Counted from the stretch's first letter, positions 1 to 11,401 are shown. The stretch is 64,000 nucleotides of DNA from Malus domestica (GCF_042453785.1 NC_091663.1:24766501-24830500); one strand, 5' to 3'. A program made the numbers and translations. The notes: generated by a model from the sequence alone, not told the origin.

Positions 1-2
1 AC

Positions 3-407
3 CAGCAACTCACTACTAGTTCTTCCAACGTCGACATGGAATTGTTGTATTCTCTAGCACAAGAAGCAGAAGGTGAAAAAGACGTTGTAAAAGGGCTTCA
101 TCAACTGGTGGAGACTCTCACAGAAACTGCCCAACAAAGTGACCAAGTTGAAATTTTGGATTCACCATCAGAAATAAGTGATAATTTGGATGAAAAGTTT
201 GAAGTTTCTGATGATTGTTCAGTCTCTGATGATGAAGAAGAAGATAGCCTCATTGAGATTCCGCTGCAGTCAAATTTGCAACAAGGTGTGAAAGAGGTGT
301 TGGGAGATATGAGTGAGATGAATGAAGAAGAAAATCTGATTGAGATTGACATTTCAATGGGCTCCATCAAGTTTCCAAGGTTTCAGAGAGAGATTATTCA
401 AGCATGA
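3..407 (+). CDS. 3' part of an acidic protein of unknown function (5' end outside window)
   Basis: The frame is open from base 3 with no stop before the first in-window ATG at 36, so this is read as the last exon of a longer gene and not as a 123-residue protein. It ends at TGA 405-407. The visible part is very acidic. It has a Ser/Asp/Glu-rich stretch (DDCSVSDDEEEDSLIEI) and a second, similar block near the end (EEENLIEIDI), so the ...LIEI motif occurs twice about 45 residues apart. No enzyme motif, membrane segment or signal peptide is visible. The repeated motif suggests a short linear interaction motif, but that is inference. I do not recognise the family with certainty. Confidence is for it being real coding sequence. 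Confidence 0.7.
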   Translation, partial: QQLTTSSSNVDMELLYSLAQEAEGEKDVVKGLHQLVETLTETAQQSDQVEILDSPSEISDNLDEKFEVSDDCSVSDDEEEDSLIEIPLQSNLQQGVKEVLGDMSEMNEEENLIEIDISMGSIKFPRFQREIIQA

Positions 408-1847
408 TGTATCGTATCATATCACTTGTAACTTATTTTTATTCTACAGGTCAATTTAATTCATGTTTCAAGTTTTGATCGATGGTAATTTTCTGTTTTT
501 AGAAAGCTGATTAGGTATTTAGCAAGTAGAACCAGACTACTAACTTTTATACAACATATACTTAATTATGAATTAATGAATTGGGTCACACACACGGATA
601 TATATATATATATATATATATTTAATTCAGTTAACTCAGATTCGAGAATATGTCGAAAATATCCAATAGACAAAAACAAACACCAATATTTATTCCAAAA
701 AACGTGAGAAAATTGTTCAAAAATTAAATTAGAAGGGTAAAATTTCGGCCAATTTAGGCCCCATGTCTAACAATTATAAGCTTCCCTAGGTGCTGATGCC
801 TCTTGGAATTTAGAAATCTTCAATTTGGTATACTTAGGATCACCTTCTTGAGCAAAGTTTGACTTTTGATGCTTTTATGACATGAATGATTTCCGCAACA
901 ACTATAGGTAATGCAAAGCAAAGTGGAACCAATGGTCAATTGTATTATGGTGGAAGTACGTCTCAAGGTCTACAGGATCTTGATTTGTGTGGACTTTGTC
1001 CTAATTCTTGAAGCTGAAGGCCTTGAGAGCTAGAGAATTATGCTTCAAGGATGATTGCCACCCTAAAGTGGGCCTCTATTATGTCTCCCCTGAGGCGCAT
1101 GTTAGGGGTTGGAATCCTTGCTGCGTCCCCCACACATTTATGGTGGTTTTGGCCTCAAATACATTCTAATTGGCTTCAGGCAATGGAATGACATTCGAGC
1201 TAGTGGGGCAAGCTTGATGGTGTTTCATTAAAATTTGATTGTTCTATCACCAAGATAGAATCAAATCCGAGAACTTAGTGAAGTTCTAAGCCCTTATTGT
1301 TCTAGATGACAATATTCGAGATATCTTCTGTACGACACTCAAATTTTACTTGAAGGCTTAAGAAAATAAGAAACTAACTCATTAAGCAAGTCTTGTAATC
1401 AAACACATGGTATTTTGGATAAGTTTAGAGAAATCTTTAAATGTGGTAAACACGAGAGATTCTTCTATACAACACTCAAACTATGGCCCAAGAGAGGAGG
1501 GGGGACTAGAGAAGGGAGTTTGGTTACCTGAAAATGGGAGGGGGGAGGGGAAAGATGTGATTTTTTGTGTTTTTGCCGTGTTGTTGAAGTGGTTCGGGTA
1601 CCGAACCCAAGAATTTCTCGACAAAAACACTAATATGTGATAGTACTAAACCACGTTTTATAATAAAAGTTACGACATAGTCAATGTTTCATGGACTTGT
1701 GATGCAATTCAATAACTCGATATACACCACATGACGAAACTGTAAGCTAAAATCTTACTAAAGTTTAATACGGTGCACCAAACGGGGCCTTTGAACCGAA
1801 CCCAAGTGACCTGGCCCAACAGCAACCGATATTTCCAATCCATTATT
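408..1847. other. intergenic, no gene seen
   Basis: AT-rich spacer between the first gene's stop and the SPO11-1 start. The TA microsatellite is at its left end. The two open frames here (1407-1640 and 1773-2009) have no recognisable product apart from SPO11-1 exon 1, which lies inside the second. The last 100 bases presumably hold the old SPO11-1 5' leader. Confidence 0.6.
597..622. repeat. (TA)n microsatellite
   Basis: About twelve uninterrupted TA dinucleotides lie about 190 bp downstream of the first gene's stop codon. Confidence 0.95.
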
Positions 1848-4800
1848 ATGGAGGGAAGGCACTCGAGATGGAGCTCACAGCCACGGCCCCGCGATCTGCT
1901 AAGAAAAATCAGAGGTCAGATTTCCCAATTTTATCAAAATTTCGAATTTGAAATTCAATTTGTTCGAGTAGACACTAATTTCTCATTTTCCATTTCCTAT
2001 TTTTTGTGAATTTATTTGGGTGCCCAGAATTTGCTCTAGCTATGGTTGAAGATCTCAGCAATGGATGGTCTCCGGAGATTTTCATCGATCGCTTCAGAAA
2101 TTACTGCACGAATCCCGATTCAAATTGGTTAGATCCTAAGCTTTCTTTCTCGATTTTAGTTGATTGTTCAGATTTTCCTCTATATTCTCAGCAACCAAAC
2201 AAGCGCCACAGAATTCTTACGTTTATGATTCACTACTTGTTAATGCATTATTACTACGTTTTAAATTTTAGTTATCGAAATTGTTATGCTCTGCGCAGCT
2301 ACTGTAGTTTTGATTCACCGAAAGGGCAGGAGATTCTCACGCTTCGAAGAACAAGCCATGTGCGTAGATTAGGTAGGATTGTTGTGCTTGCTATGGAACA
2401 TGATTTTTTTGGCTTCGAAATGCATTTCGTTATTTGTCTTTATTAATGTGCAAACAACTTATCAGAGGCATAGCATGCCGTAGAGCCGTGCATGTATTTT
2501 TGTCAGACTATCAATGTCAATGTATATGTGATCATGACTGAGTCTTACAATATAACAGACAATAGAACGTTATCGGAAACGTTTAAGAGATTTTGTGAAG
2601 TGCATTTGTTATTGATGGTTAACTGGTTCGCGTAATCTGTTTCATATGTTTTTCTCAGGGTTTTGTTGATTGTTCAGCAACTTCTGCAAGAAAACAGACA
2701 TGGGTCTAAGAGGGATATCTATTACATGCATCCTTCTATATTTTCAGGTGATCTGAGTTATCTTTCATTTCCAGTGTCAAAGCATAATCCTTACTATATG
2801 ATATAGTTCGTTAAGGGACCTTGAACTTGGATTATGATAAATTGTATTCTTTGTAAATTTAGTAAACCTTGACAAATGCAATATATTTTGGGCCTTATAT
2901 TTTTCATATCATCATGGAGAACACAGGATTTCTGTTTAGACATGATCTTTAATAATTTGAAGTTCTTGATGTGGTATGTTCACGGTCTCTCCATGTGAGT
3001 AGTAATATTTTCTGCTTAAATTACAATGCAGATCAGTCAGTCGTAGACCGTGCAATCAATGACATATGCATCCTTCTGCATTGTAGTCGCCACAATTTGA
3101 ATGTTGTGGGTACTCCGATTTTTTCCTCATTTAATTACATTGCTATTTTATTTATATTATTGTACTCGAGCCTGTTATGTACGATTAGTATAGTAGCATT
3201 TTGATAAGCCTGCTCATAATTTTGTGGTATTTATTTCATGTTCCCTCCTTTTGACAGGTGTCTGTAGGAAAGGGGTACGTATGAAAAATTTCACTTGATT
3301 TTCAAAGAAAAGAAGATAATGGTGTACTTTCCTGTTTGATTTTGTATGAAAATGACTAATGCCAATACTTACACCTTTAAATGCGCGCATTCCTGGTTTT
3401 ATTGAATACTTTGTTAATCTTGAGTTGATCAACTTCCTCCCTGTGGTAGCATTAGATTTTCGTTGCGTTGATAACAATGATAACAATGATAACAATGATA
3501 ACAATTCACATATTGTCAAACCAGAATGTTAATTGACATGCTTTATAGGTTGGTAATGGGCTGGTTAAGGTTCTCAGAAGCTGGAAATGTATTTGATTGC
3601 ATAAATAGGCCTAACACAGTAAGAATGGATCTAATTTGATTTTTTAAAATGATTTGATGATATCTTCTTCATTGTCACCTTATTGTGTCTGAACTTAAAA
3701 CTTTGCATCTGGTTCACATACAGGCCTTCCCTGTCCTATTCATGTTGAAGAGGTTAAAGGTATCCAGATGATTAAGAGAGAATAATTAAATTTCCGTGTT
3801 TAGAAACAATGTTATTCAATTTTGATAATTTAAATGTTATAAACGCATTGCTAATCCTTATAGACCAACCCTAAGTGTCCAAAGAAAGAAAACTCAAACC
3901 TTTATTTCTAACATGCAGATATTGTCAGTGTAGCTCAGTACATACTTGTTGTGGAGAAAGAATCAGGTATACCATTTTTTATTTATTTTTTTGTTTGTAA
4001 CTCTGACGCTTTAGCATGATAGAGCTTGATTTTGATACGTGCTTCCATCAACAAACCGTCATTTGTTTATATATTTGTACAATTTTTCAATGATTGGCAA
4101 ATGACCATTTTTGCAACAAAAACCATTGCATCGTTACCACCGTAAGTATACACCTTTTGCTTTGTCCATATTAACTCTCTTGGATCCTTGCAACAGCTTT
4201 TATTATTTTTATGGGTGTTTTTCTTCACAGGGGCGTGGCTATCCTGATATTCCCACAAGAAGGTAAAGAGTCCCCTTCAAACTTAAAATGGGAGTAGGCA
4301 GTGCCTTGCCTTATATGCTGTTTGCACGTTTGTTTCCTTTTTGTCTATTTAGTTCTTATAATTTTCCGTTATATTTGCTAGGTTTTTGGGGCTTCTTGTT
4401 GATACTCTGCATCTCCCTATCTATTGCTTGGTAGATTGTGATCCGTATGGTTTTGACATCCTCTCGATGTATCGGTTTGGTTCTATGGTTAGGCTTGCTG
4501 ATTAATCCGTTAAATTGTTATCTACTTTTTGCAAAGTTGACTAGCATGTGAACTACCTAGGAAAACTGCACATATTGAAGATTAAGAAGTGCTGAAGAAG
4601 TCAATTGTTTTGTAGACTGCTCCTACATTGTAACGAAGCTCAAGTTTATATCAATTTAACGCACTCCCATTGTTATGTAAGCAAATGGCCTATGATGCAA
4701 AATTTCTACGCGTCCCCGAGGTACTCTGGCTTGGAGCCTTCCCTTTCGGACTCAGACAAGTACGGTCTTCCACAACAGTGTCTCCTTCCTTTGACGGTAG

Positions 4801-5158
4801 GAAGGTGAGAGATATGGTGCTTTACATTGGCATTTTTTTGTTTGTAACCTTCCTGAGGTTCCTTATAATCATGCCAGACAAGAGGAAAACGGAGGCCATG
4901 CTACTTCGATGCTACTTACAGAATGAAGCGCCGCCACAGTGGAGGTAAGACTCTGTAGGTTTCTTATCTCATTCTTCATATGACTGGATTGATTAAATTA
5001 CATTTCATAGTTTTACTCTTTCTAATGACAGATTGGAGCTACAGTTGATGCTGGAAAGAGGAGTGAAGTTTGAGTTAGAAGCGTTGTCTGTGCACGAACT
5101 TAACTATTTGTCGGAGGTGTACATACCATCTAAACTTCAAGGTGGAGTCCACATCTAA
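1848..5158 (+). pseudogene. SPO11-1: SPO11-1 (meiotic DNA double-strand-break transesterase), multiply disrupted
   Basis: Family role: SPO11 is the topoisomerase VI A-type enzyme that makes meiotic double-strand breaks through a catalytic tyrosine. Fifteen exons can be traced: 1848-1914, 2040-2127, 2299-2372, 2659-2747, 3032-3105, 3258-3274, 3549-3618, 3724-3759, 3919-3966, 4083-4141, 4231-4262, 4382-4487, 4682-4804, 4878-4944, 5032-5158 (stop TAA 5156-5158). The RDIYYM catalytic-Tyr motif (exon 4), VVEKES and VDCDPYGFD Toprim motifs (exons 9, 12) and the C-terminal SEVYIPSKL remain readable. Lesions: the exon 3/4 phase is wrong, fitting loss of 13 bp; exon 8 is one base short; the exon 10 acceptor AG is AA (4081-4082); exon 10 has TGA at 4091-4093 where the family has Arg; exon 13 has two extra bases (within 4744-4746 and at 4798). 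No single full-length product is possible. Identity is sure; that the lesions are biological is likely, since neighbouring genes are intact. Confidence 0.88.
3470..3505 (+). repeat. 9-bp tandem repeat in SPO11-1 intron 6
   Basis: Four perfect copies of GATAACAAT in a row. Confidence 0.95.
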
Positions 5159-5610
5159 CACCATCTAAATCTGTATTACTTAGATTGTAGGATAAACGAA
5201 ATTATCGGATTTCTGCAAAGCATAATCAACATTTGCATTTGCAAACCATTGTTAAGTGGACAAACAATGATCTGAAAACACAAAACTGGAATGCCACAAT
5301 AATTAGTGATGTAATTCCTTTGTGATTATGGTGCGCTATCGTTTTTACCTTTTTACTTGCATCCGAAGTCTCTGTTTCTCGGTGGGCTAAAATCGTGCTT
5401 CGCTTTTGAACGCGATCCTGCACAAACAGAATTCTGACATATTGCAAGGCACTGTGTTTAATTTGGTGAAATGTGATGACCCTGGTGAATACCATTGGAT
5501 TACTCAATCATCCTAATATGGATCAGGCCTTGTGATTCTATAATATCGCTTGAAAAAACAAAGAAGTAAAAAGACTCTTTTGCTTATATATTTCCAAGTT
5601 CCGGGCACAC

Positions 5611-6385
5611 TGTTGACGTGGAGTTCCACCAACTATGACATGACACGTGTGTATTTTTAACATCATGACTTGATGGCTTTTATTAATATAACACCAACCT
5701 TCTCCCTTCACTCTCCCTTCACCGTCTCTATCCACACCGACAACGAAGCAATTTCCGACCAAAACATCACCACCACCTTCATCTAAGGTTCTAAAAGACA
5801 TTAGGCGTTAGTCAGTGGCAGGTTGGGACCTAGCACCTAGGCGGATTTAAGTAAGTATATTATATATCGTATAAATAATTGTCTAATTATACTTAATAAT
5901 TTCATTGGGATATAAAAGAATTCGATTATATATCTTTTATATTATATATAGAATGAATAAGTGTCTATCTAAGTAAGAGACGTGACCTAGGCGAGTGTCT
6001 AGGTGGGTCTGGACGGGCTAGGCGACGCCCTAAGCTAGTCTAGGTGTCATTTCTAAGTTTTCAAACGCCTAGATATTAATCGGGCCGGTGGCTAGCGCCT
6101 AGGCGGGGATTTTAGAACAGTGGCCACCACCAAGATCAAAGTTAAGTGAAAGAACACGTGACAGATGATTAGGTGTACGGTAAACATATACTATAGTATA
6201 TGGTGGTGAGCAAAAATGCTCTCTTCTTTAAATGGTGGGTCTGTGTTAAAATTGTACATGTGTCAAGTCATGGTTGATGGAACTCTAAGTCAGCTAATGA
6301 GCCTGGAACCTAAAAGCTTTTCTCCAAATGTACAGGTGTCATGTTATGGTTGGTGGAACCCCATATCAGCTAATGAGCCTTGGAA
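5611..6385. repeat. 40-bp motif, one inverted and two direct copies
   Basis: A motif of about 40 bp reading ACAxGTGTCAxGTxATxGTTG...GGAAC occurs at 6254-6311 and 6330-6385 (spacing 76 bp) and inverted at about 5611-5652. The three copies bracket a TAGGCG-rich insert at 5788-6118. The arrangement looks like the ends or subterminal repeats of an unidentified DNA transposon. No target-site duplication was found. Confidence 0.55.
5788..6118. mobile_element. MITE-like element with CTAGGCG-type inverted ends
   Basis: The left end GTTCTAAAAG is matched in reverse by the right end ATTTTAGAAC. Inside each end are several TAGGCG/GCCTAG motifs (CACCTAGGCGG near 5838, GCGCCTAGGCGGGG near 6095). There is no coding capacity. 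A target-site duplication was not recognised, so the superfamily is unassigned. Confidence 0.5.
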
Positions 6386-6797
6386 AAATTTCTTTTAACC
6401 AACTAAGAAGATATCAAATTAACTGTTGGTATCTTGTCGATATTAATTTCTTCTTAATCAATTTGAATTTGATCTATTTTTTTCTTTTTGAATGTACTAT
6501 GACGACTGAATGTCCACATTCACACTTATATCTCTCAATCCGAATTAAGAAGTAAATTCGAATATGAAAAATTACGTGACTTGTATTAGGCAATTCATCC
6601 AATAATATCACGTGGTTTTATTACCTCTTCTGCAAGGTTTTACAGAGTGAAATTGTTGAAACACTAATATTCCTGCTCGAATCAAACTTATATGGAAATA
6701 TCCGAGACCAGAGATTTTAGGAATTGATCCAGAATGTAACAGCCAAAATACAACTATAAAACATGGAAATTCATGAGTAATTATCTTTTTAAAAATA

Positions 6798-6806
6798 ATA
6801 TATAAA
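6798..6806 (+). promoter_or_regulatory. probable TATA box of the HIPP gene
   Basis: TATATAAAC lies about 105 bp upstream of the ATG at 6911, a usual spacing for a plant TATA box plus short leader. It is the only good match near the gene. Confidence 0.5.
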
Positions 6807-6910
6807 CGACATAAAAATAGGTCACACTATGCAAGCGGTTCAGACAACAGTAAGCTGTGCAAGAAAACACCATTCGGAAGAGCTACCAAGAAATTCTATC
6901 AGAAGCTCTG

Positions 6911-7874
6911 ATGGATTCTTCTGTTGCACAAATGGTAAGATTATAACACTTTTAATACTTCTGTCTTTGTATTTTTGGTTAACGAGGCGATATTTTGAAT
7001 TACTCTAATTTATGAAACAAAGGTTTGAACTGGGTGCTGGCAGTGGGCACAGTGTTGTTGGACAACTGACCTAACTCGCATATGTTATCTTCGTTTGTTT
7101 TTAATTGTAATTTATTTTATTTTATTTTATCTTATCTTAATTTGATATGAATTCGTTCTTTTGCAGAGTTGTGTTCTGAAAGTAAGCATCAATTGTGAAG
7201 CATGCAGGAAAAAGATCTACGAAGTCTTGCAGAATATTTATGGTATATATTTTTCATTTTCCCCCTCCTTGATTTACCCTTTTATTTTTCACTAATATGA
7301 ATTTATTTATTTTATTTTGCTTATGTGAAACTTAGGTGTGTATAAAATTAACATAGATGCAGAGGGAGGAACGGTAAAAGTTTCAGGGAAAGTAAATCCA
7401 AGTACACTTCTAATGGTGTTGGAAGGGTCAGGGAAACATGCAGAAGTAAAAAGTGTTACGTTCGACGGTGAGGTCAAGAACGATTGGGGTGGGGGATACG
7501 ATTATTTTGGAGAGGCTGGATATGGTTATGGTTATAACCCTTATGGAGTGGCGCCACCGCCATTTTATCCCTATCCGCCGTATGGAGGGTATGACTACCA
7601 CTGGTATGATCCCGGTCGTCTCAAAATGATGCCATTGCCAGCGCTGCCCCCACCACCATTGGCGTTACCTTCGTCATCGCCACCGGTACCACAGCAGTCT
7701 CAACCACCACTGCCACTACAATTACAATCACAATCAGTGCCACCACAACCACCAAAAACACCGGCACCACCAAATCAGGCGCCACGACCACCGCCACCGG
7801 CAGCCAATGCTGCACAGACAATAGCGAAACCAGCGGCCAAATCGGATAAGAAATCTAAGTGTTGTATCATGTAA
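6911..7874 (+). CDS. heavy-metal-associated isoprenylated plant protein (HIPP), 212 aa
   Basis: Three exons, 6911-6934, 7167-7242 and 7336-7874, join in frame through GT-AG introns (phases 0 and 1) to give 212 residues. Residues about 9-75 form an HMA (heavy-metal-associated) domain with the metal-binding CxxC as INCEAC (Cys18, Cys21), followed by a typical VxKINIDxExGTVKVSGKVNP strand. The middle is Gly/Tyr-rich and the rest is strongly Pro/Gln-rich, as in many HIPPs. The last four residues, CCIM, are a CaaX box; a final Met usually directs farnesylation, so membrane anchoring is expected. Family role: cytosolic or plasma-membrane metal binding in metal homeostasis and stress. The start is chosen because the short exon 1 (eight codons) precedes a good donor and the HMA domain begins right after it. 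Frames and splice sites are intact. The metal and partner cannot be read from sequence. Confidence 0.9.
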
Positions 7875-8018
7875 GTGCTGAAATAGGTCTAGGATAGCTA
7901 GACGGCTTATTGTTCATTCATCATACGAGGATTTCCCTGATAATTATACCATGTAAATTCGGAACTCATTTTTTTTCTCTCCCCTTGACATTTCATGTCG
8001 AAAGAATTTTGGTCTAAA

Positions 8019-8296
8019 TGTTTAAGAAATTACATGTGTGTTGTGGCCTATATATAATGAGAGAAAGAGAAGAGGCACGATATGTAGAGAAAGAAAGATG
8101 CAAAATAGGCTTGAAGAAATGTGTGTTATTCTCCATACCTCATGCTTTTATTTACAGTAATAATGAGGAGGGAAAACTTGTTTTCCAAGTCATAAAAAGT
8201 TTAATAGGAAAGATCTTTTCGATCCCGAAGAATTCCTAACTTATTTCTACTTAGGATTTACACAATCACATATGTATGAGAATGTATATCACAACA
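8019..8296 (-). mobile_element. short copia-type LTR with adjoining polypurine tract
   Basis: Read on the minus strand it begins TGTTGTGATATAC, contains a TATA motif (TTATATATAGG near 8050) and ends TTAAACA, so the ends are TGTT...AACA. Just outside, at 8297-8304, the minus strand reads AAGGGGGAG, a polypurine tract, which makes this the 3' LTR. The next ~140 bp (to about 8440) look like a scrap of element interior. The element begins 145 bp after the HIPP stop codon. Confidence 0.7.
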
Positions 8297-8479
8297 CTCC
8301 CCCTTGAATGTGTAAATACTCAAGTAGATGGCCCATTAGATCTTCCGGCAAATGTAGAACCAATTGATCAAGTCACCTCGTCTATTCGGCACAAGTGACA
8401 AATGCGAGTCTCAAAACAAACAGAAGGATGCATAGGTAGTCTACTCACAAAACATCGCTATGGTATAATGTATGATGCA

Positions 8480-8640
8480 GGATGTATGAGAATAAGACTA
8501 AATCATGTAGCAGTGTTATACATAGATGATCATACTTGGTTAATCCACATTGGGGACCATACATATTTTAGGGGTGACTCTGCTTGGTTAATCCGCATTG
8601 GGATTCACTACCTACTTGGTTACATTGTTCTCAGGATCCC
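8480..8640. repeat. gypsy-associated tandem repeat fragment
   Basis: Repeats of the type CTTGGTTAATCCxCATTGGGG, the reverse complement of units in the array at 28860-29570. A related scrap is at 10650-10730. Confidence 0.6.
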
Positions 8641-9310
8641 CGAGTCATTGCTAGTACGTTACTTATTTGTGGTAATCCGGCTAGAGTTCTGATTGATTCG
8701 GGTGCTACATTTTCATTTGTATCTCCATCATTTGCACAAATTATAAATTCGCAACCTACACCGCTTGGTTTTGATATGCTAGTACAAGTGGCACATGGAG
8801 ATCTCTTCTATGCGCAGTGGGAATATAGGAATTGCCCAGTGGTAGTTGAAGGGGAACTCATGGAGCCTAATTTAATTCCCTTCAAACTAGCGAAGTTCGA
8901 TGTTATCTTCGGAATGGATTGGTTATCTAGGCACCATGCTTATGTCGGTTGTAGGGAGAAGTTTGTGACGTTCAATCAGCCTGGACGACCGTTAGTCATA
9001 TTTCAGGGTGAGCGACGAATCCTTCCTAATAGTATTATTTATGCTATCCAAGCGACTAAGTTGTTGCATAAGGGATGTGTGGGATTCTTAGCCCACGTAG
9101 TGACGAGGGATGAACCTTCTTTGCGTCCTGAAGATGTGCCAGTGGTGAAAAACCTCACCGATGTATTTCCTGAGGATTTGTCAGCGTTGCCACCAGCGAC
9201 GGAGATCGAATTCACCATCGATTTGCTTTCAAGAACAAACCCTATTTTCTTAGCACCGTATCGAATGACACCAGCATCGTTGAGAGAATTGAAGATACAA
9301 CTGACATCAT
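8630..9310 (+). pseudogene. Ty3/gypsy pol fragment: aspartic protease and start of reverse transcriptase
   Basis: An open frame (8584-9366) carries a retroviral-type aspartic protease with active-site motif VLIDSGATFSFVS, then the FDVIFGMDWLS motif, then the linker typical of gypsy pol (DVFPEDLSALPP...EFTIDL) and the first residues of reverse transcriptase (PYRM...LRELKIQL). Homology stops at about 9305, before any catalytic RT motif, where sequence related to a gypsy LTR begins. It is therefore truncated and non-autonomous. The family would polymerise and process retrotransposon products in cytoplasmic particles. Gag, RT core, RNase H and integrase are absent here. Confidence 0.8.
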
Positions 9311-10253
9311 CTAAATCTAACCCAACACCTTTTAAGGTCCAAACCCTAAGCCTTAAACGAATCTAACCCTTTGACCTAAATGGAATATTTCGTTAGGGAA
9401 TATTCCATCCTCAGGGAATGTTCTGTCCGTCAGGGAATATTCCTGAAATATTTTTTTTGTTGACTTTTTGTTGACTTTTCGATATTTACGTGGGACACTT
9501 CTTACAGTAATTCGACGTCCTGAATCCGTTTTTAACATCCGTTTTTCCAAATTCAATCGTTTGAATATGATTTTATTAATTGGACCCTTTATGTGCTTAT
9601 GTGCATTTATTGTGGCGTTTCCGTCTTCGTTAGTTTACGTGGCTCTACGATGACAGAGTACCTGTGACTGGACCCCTTCTAAAATGCATGTTTTAATAGT
9701 AGAAATGCATACATGAAAATCATGATTTAATGATTACGTTTTATGAGATATTATGCTTACTTAGAATATTTTGGAATACCATATTTTCTATCGAATCCAT
9801 GTTCTTTGTAGGATATTTGATGGATGACGATATACTATTTAGAACATGTTTTCACATACTTCTTTATAGTATAGATGATGGATGTCTTTATACTATGAAG
9901 ATGATTTTGAGATATATGTACCTATGTCTGGAAAGACTATATTCAATGTTTTTGTGTGTATCTAGTGATCACTATTCTGCCTTCGGGTCGATTGAAGATT
10001 ATTATATTGGCCTTCGGGTCGGGAGATATTATATTGGCCTTCGGGTCGGGTGATGTAGGGACCTTCGGGACGATTGAAGATTCATAGGTGATGTAGGGGC
10101 CTACGGGTCGATTATGATACCACTAGTTAGCACATTATAAATGAGATTCGTTTTATGAAAGGTTTTATGGTATGCTAGGGTTTTCGGAAAACCTATTACA
10201 TATTATACTATTGAATTTCCATAAAACTTTGGGGGTTAGTATGCTGATAACTG

Positions 10254-10301
<48 letters not shown>

Positions 10302-10632
10302 ACTTGATCCACTTATGTTGTTTTGCGCCCCCTCATGACTTAGAAGCAAGGCGTATAATCCTGGCGTCAAGGTACTTCCGCATTGGCATCTTCGAGTTCT
10401 CTTGGTGTAGGACCCATTCTTTTATTCATTTAATTTTATATTATTTCTTTTAGTATTTCTAGTTAGTTGTATGCTCTGAACACGTTCTTCATTCATATAT
10501 TAATTATATTGAAATTGATAAGTCTTATTTATTCTTGTTCTCATGCATTCTAAATGGCTTGTGTCACATTCGGGTGTTGGCCATCACGTACCTATCATGG
10601 TGTTCGGGGAATATCGGGGTTGGGGCATGTCA
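9311..10632 (+). mobile_element. 5'-truncated gypsy LTR (same family as the ~2.2 kb solo LTRs)
   Basis: From about 9460 it matches 50460-51650 block by block: the AATTCGACGTC...TGAATCCGTTT stretch, the GACCCCTTCTAAAATG block, the GCATGCTAGGGTTTTCGGAA block, a (TA)n tract and the end GGGGCATGTCA at 10632. The first ~900 bp of the ~2.2 kb LTR are missing. The left junction with the pol fragment is approximate. Short repeats of the CCTTCGGGTCG type occur at 9978-10115. Confidence 0.7.
10268..10298. repeat. (TA)n microsatellite inside the LTR
   Basis: About fifteen TA units at the same LTR position as the longer tract at 51243-51315. Confidence 0.95.
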
Positions 10633-11366
10633 AATTGTACTTGATATATCCGTGATAGGTGATCACTACCTAATGTTATATGAATTGGTCATGCTTAGTT
10701 AATCCACATTGGCAGATTATACACATTATCATGGTGATTCCGTTGAGTTGGTCTGTAATCCTATATCTGATGGATTTCGTTGAGTTGGTCTAGAATCCAA
10801 CTTCCTCTATGGTTCCATTGAGTTGGTTCGGAACCCTATATCCGAGGGAATCCATTTAGTTGGTCTGGAATCATACTTCGTGCATGGTTCAGTTGAGTGG
10901 TATGGAACCCCATATTCTTGGGATTCCATTGAGTTGGCCTGGAATCCTAGTTGTTAGATGGTTAGTTAAGTAGTCTGGAATCTAATGAGTCGTGCTCGTT
11001 GAGTTCCATTAAGTGGTTATAGAACTCTACGTTTTCCTGCTAGATAATTCCATGAGAAATTGTGGAAGTCATTGCAAATACAAGTTTTTTTAGCTTAACG
11101 AAATTGTAAACTACGATTGGCTTGATCTTTCCCAGGATACATAGGCAGTGTAACCCTAAAGTTAGGTGCAACCGTAAAATAAGATGAAAATCTACTATAT
11201 TGTTGAATTAATGATTATTTTCGGTACTTCACTTTGTGGGACTATTTGTTTATAGGTGCTTTATGTGTGTATTTTACTGAAGTATTGAATCTAGCTTAAT
11301 TTTATGTGGTCATTTCGATACGGCATGTGTTGATTCTAGACGCATCTTGGAATCTGGGCGTGACAA
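10633..11366. mobile_element. gypsy-derived tandem-repeat region
   Basis: Between 10735 and 11030 units like GGTTCCATTGAGTTGGTCTGGAATCC recur with variation about every 60 bp. The stretch ends in CTGGGCGTGACA (11355-11366), an LTR-like terminus. It has no coding capacity and is probably a degraded LTR or untranslated region of an older gypsy element. Confidence 0.55.
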
Positions 11367-11401
11367 AAACAAGTATTATTCAGAATAAACAATAAAAACA
11401 A

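Larger units (their letters stand above)
5159..6797. other. intergenic, repeats only
   Basis: Between SPO11-1 and the HIPP promoter I see the inverted motif copies and the MITE-like insert described separately. The rest is AT-rich and shows no gene. Confidence 0.6.

Noticed and set aside
7621..7821. Valine-rich frame antisense to HIPP
   Set aside because: A mirror of the proline codons of the HIPP C-terminal half.
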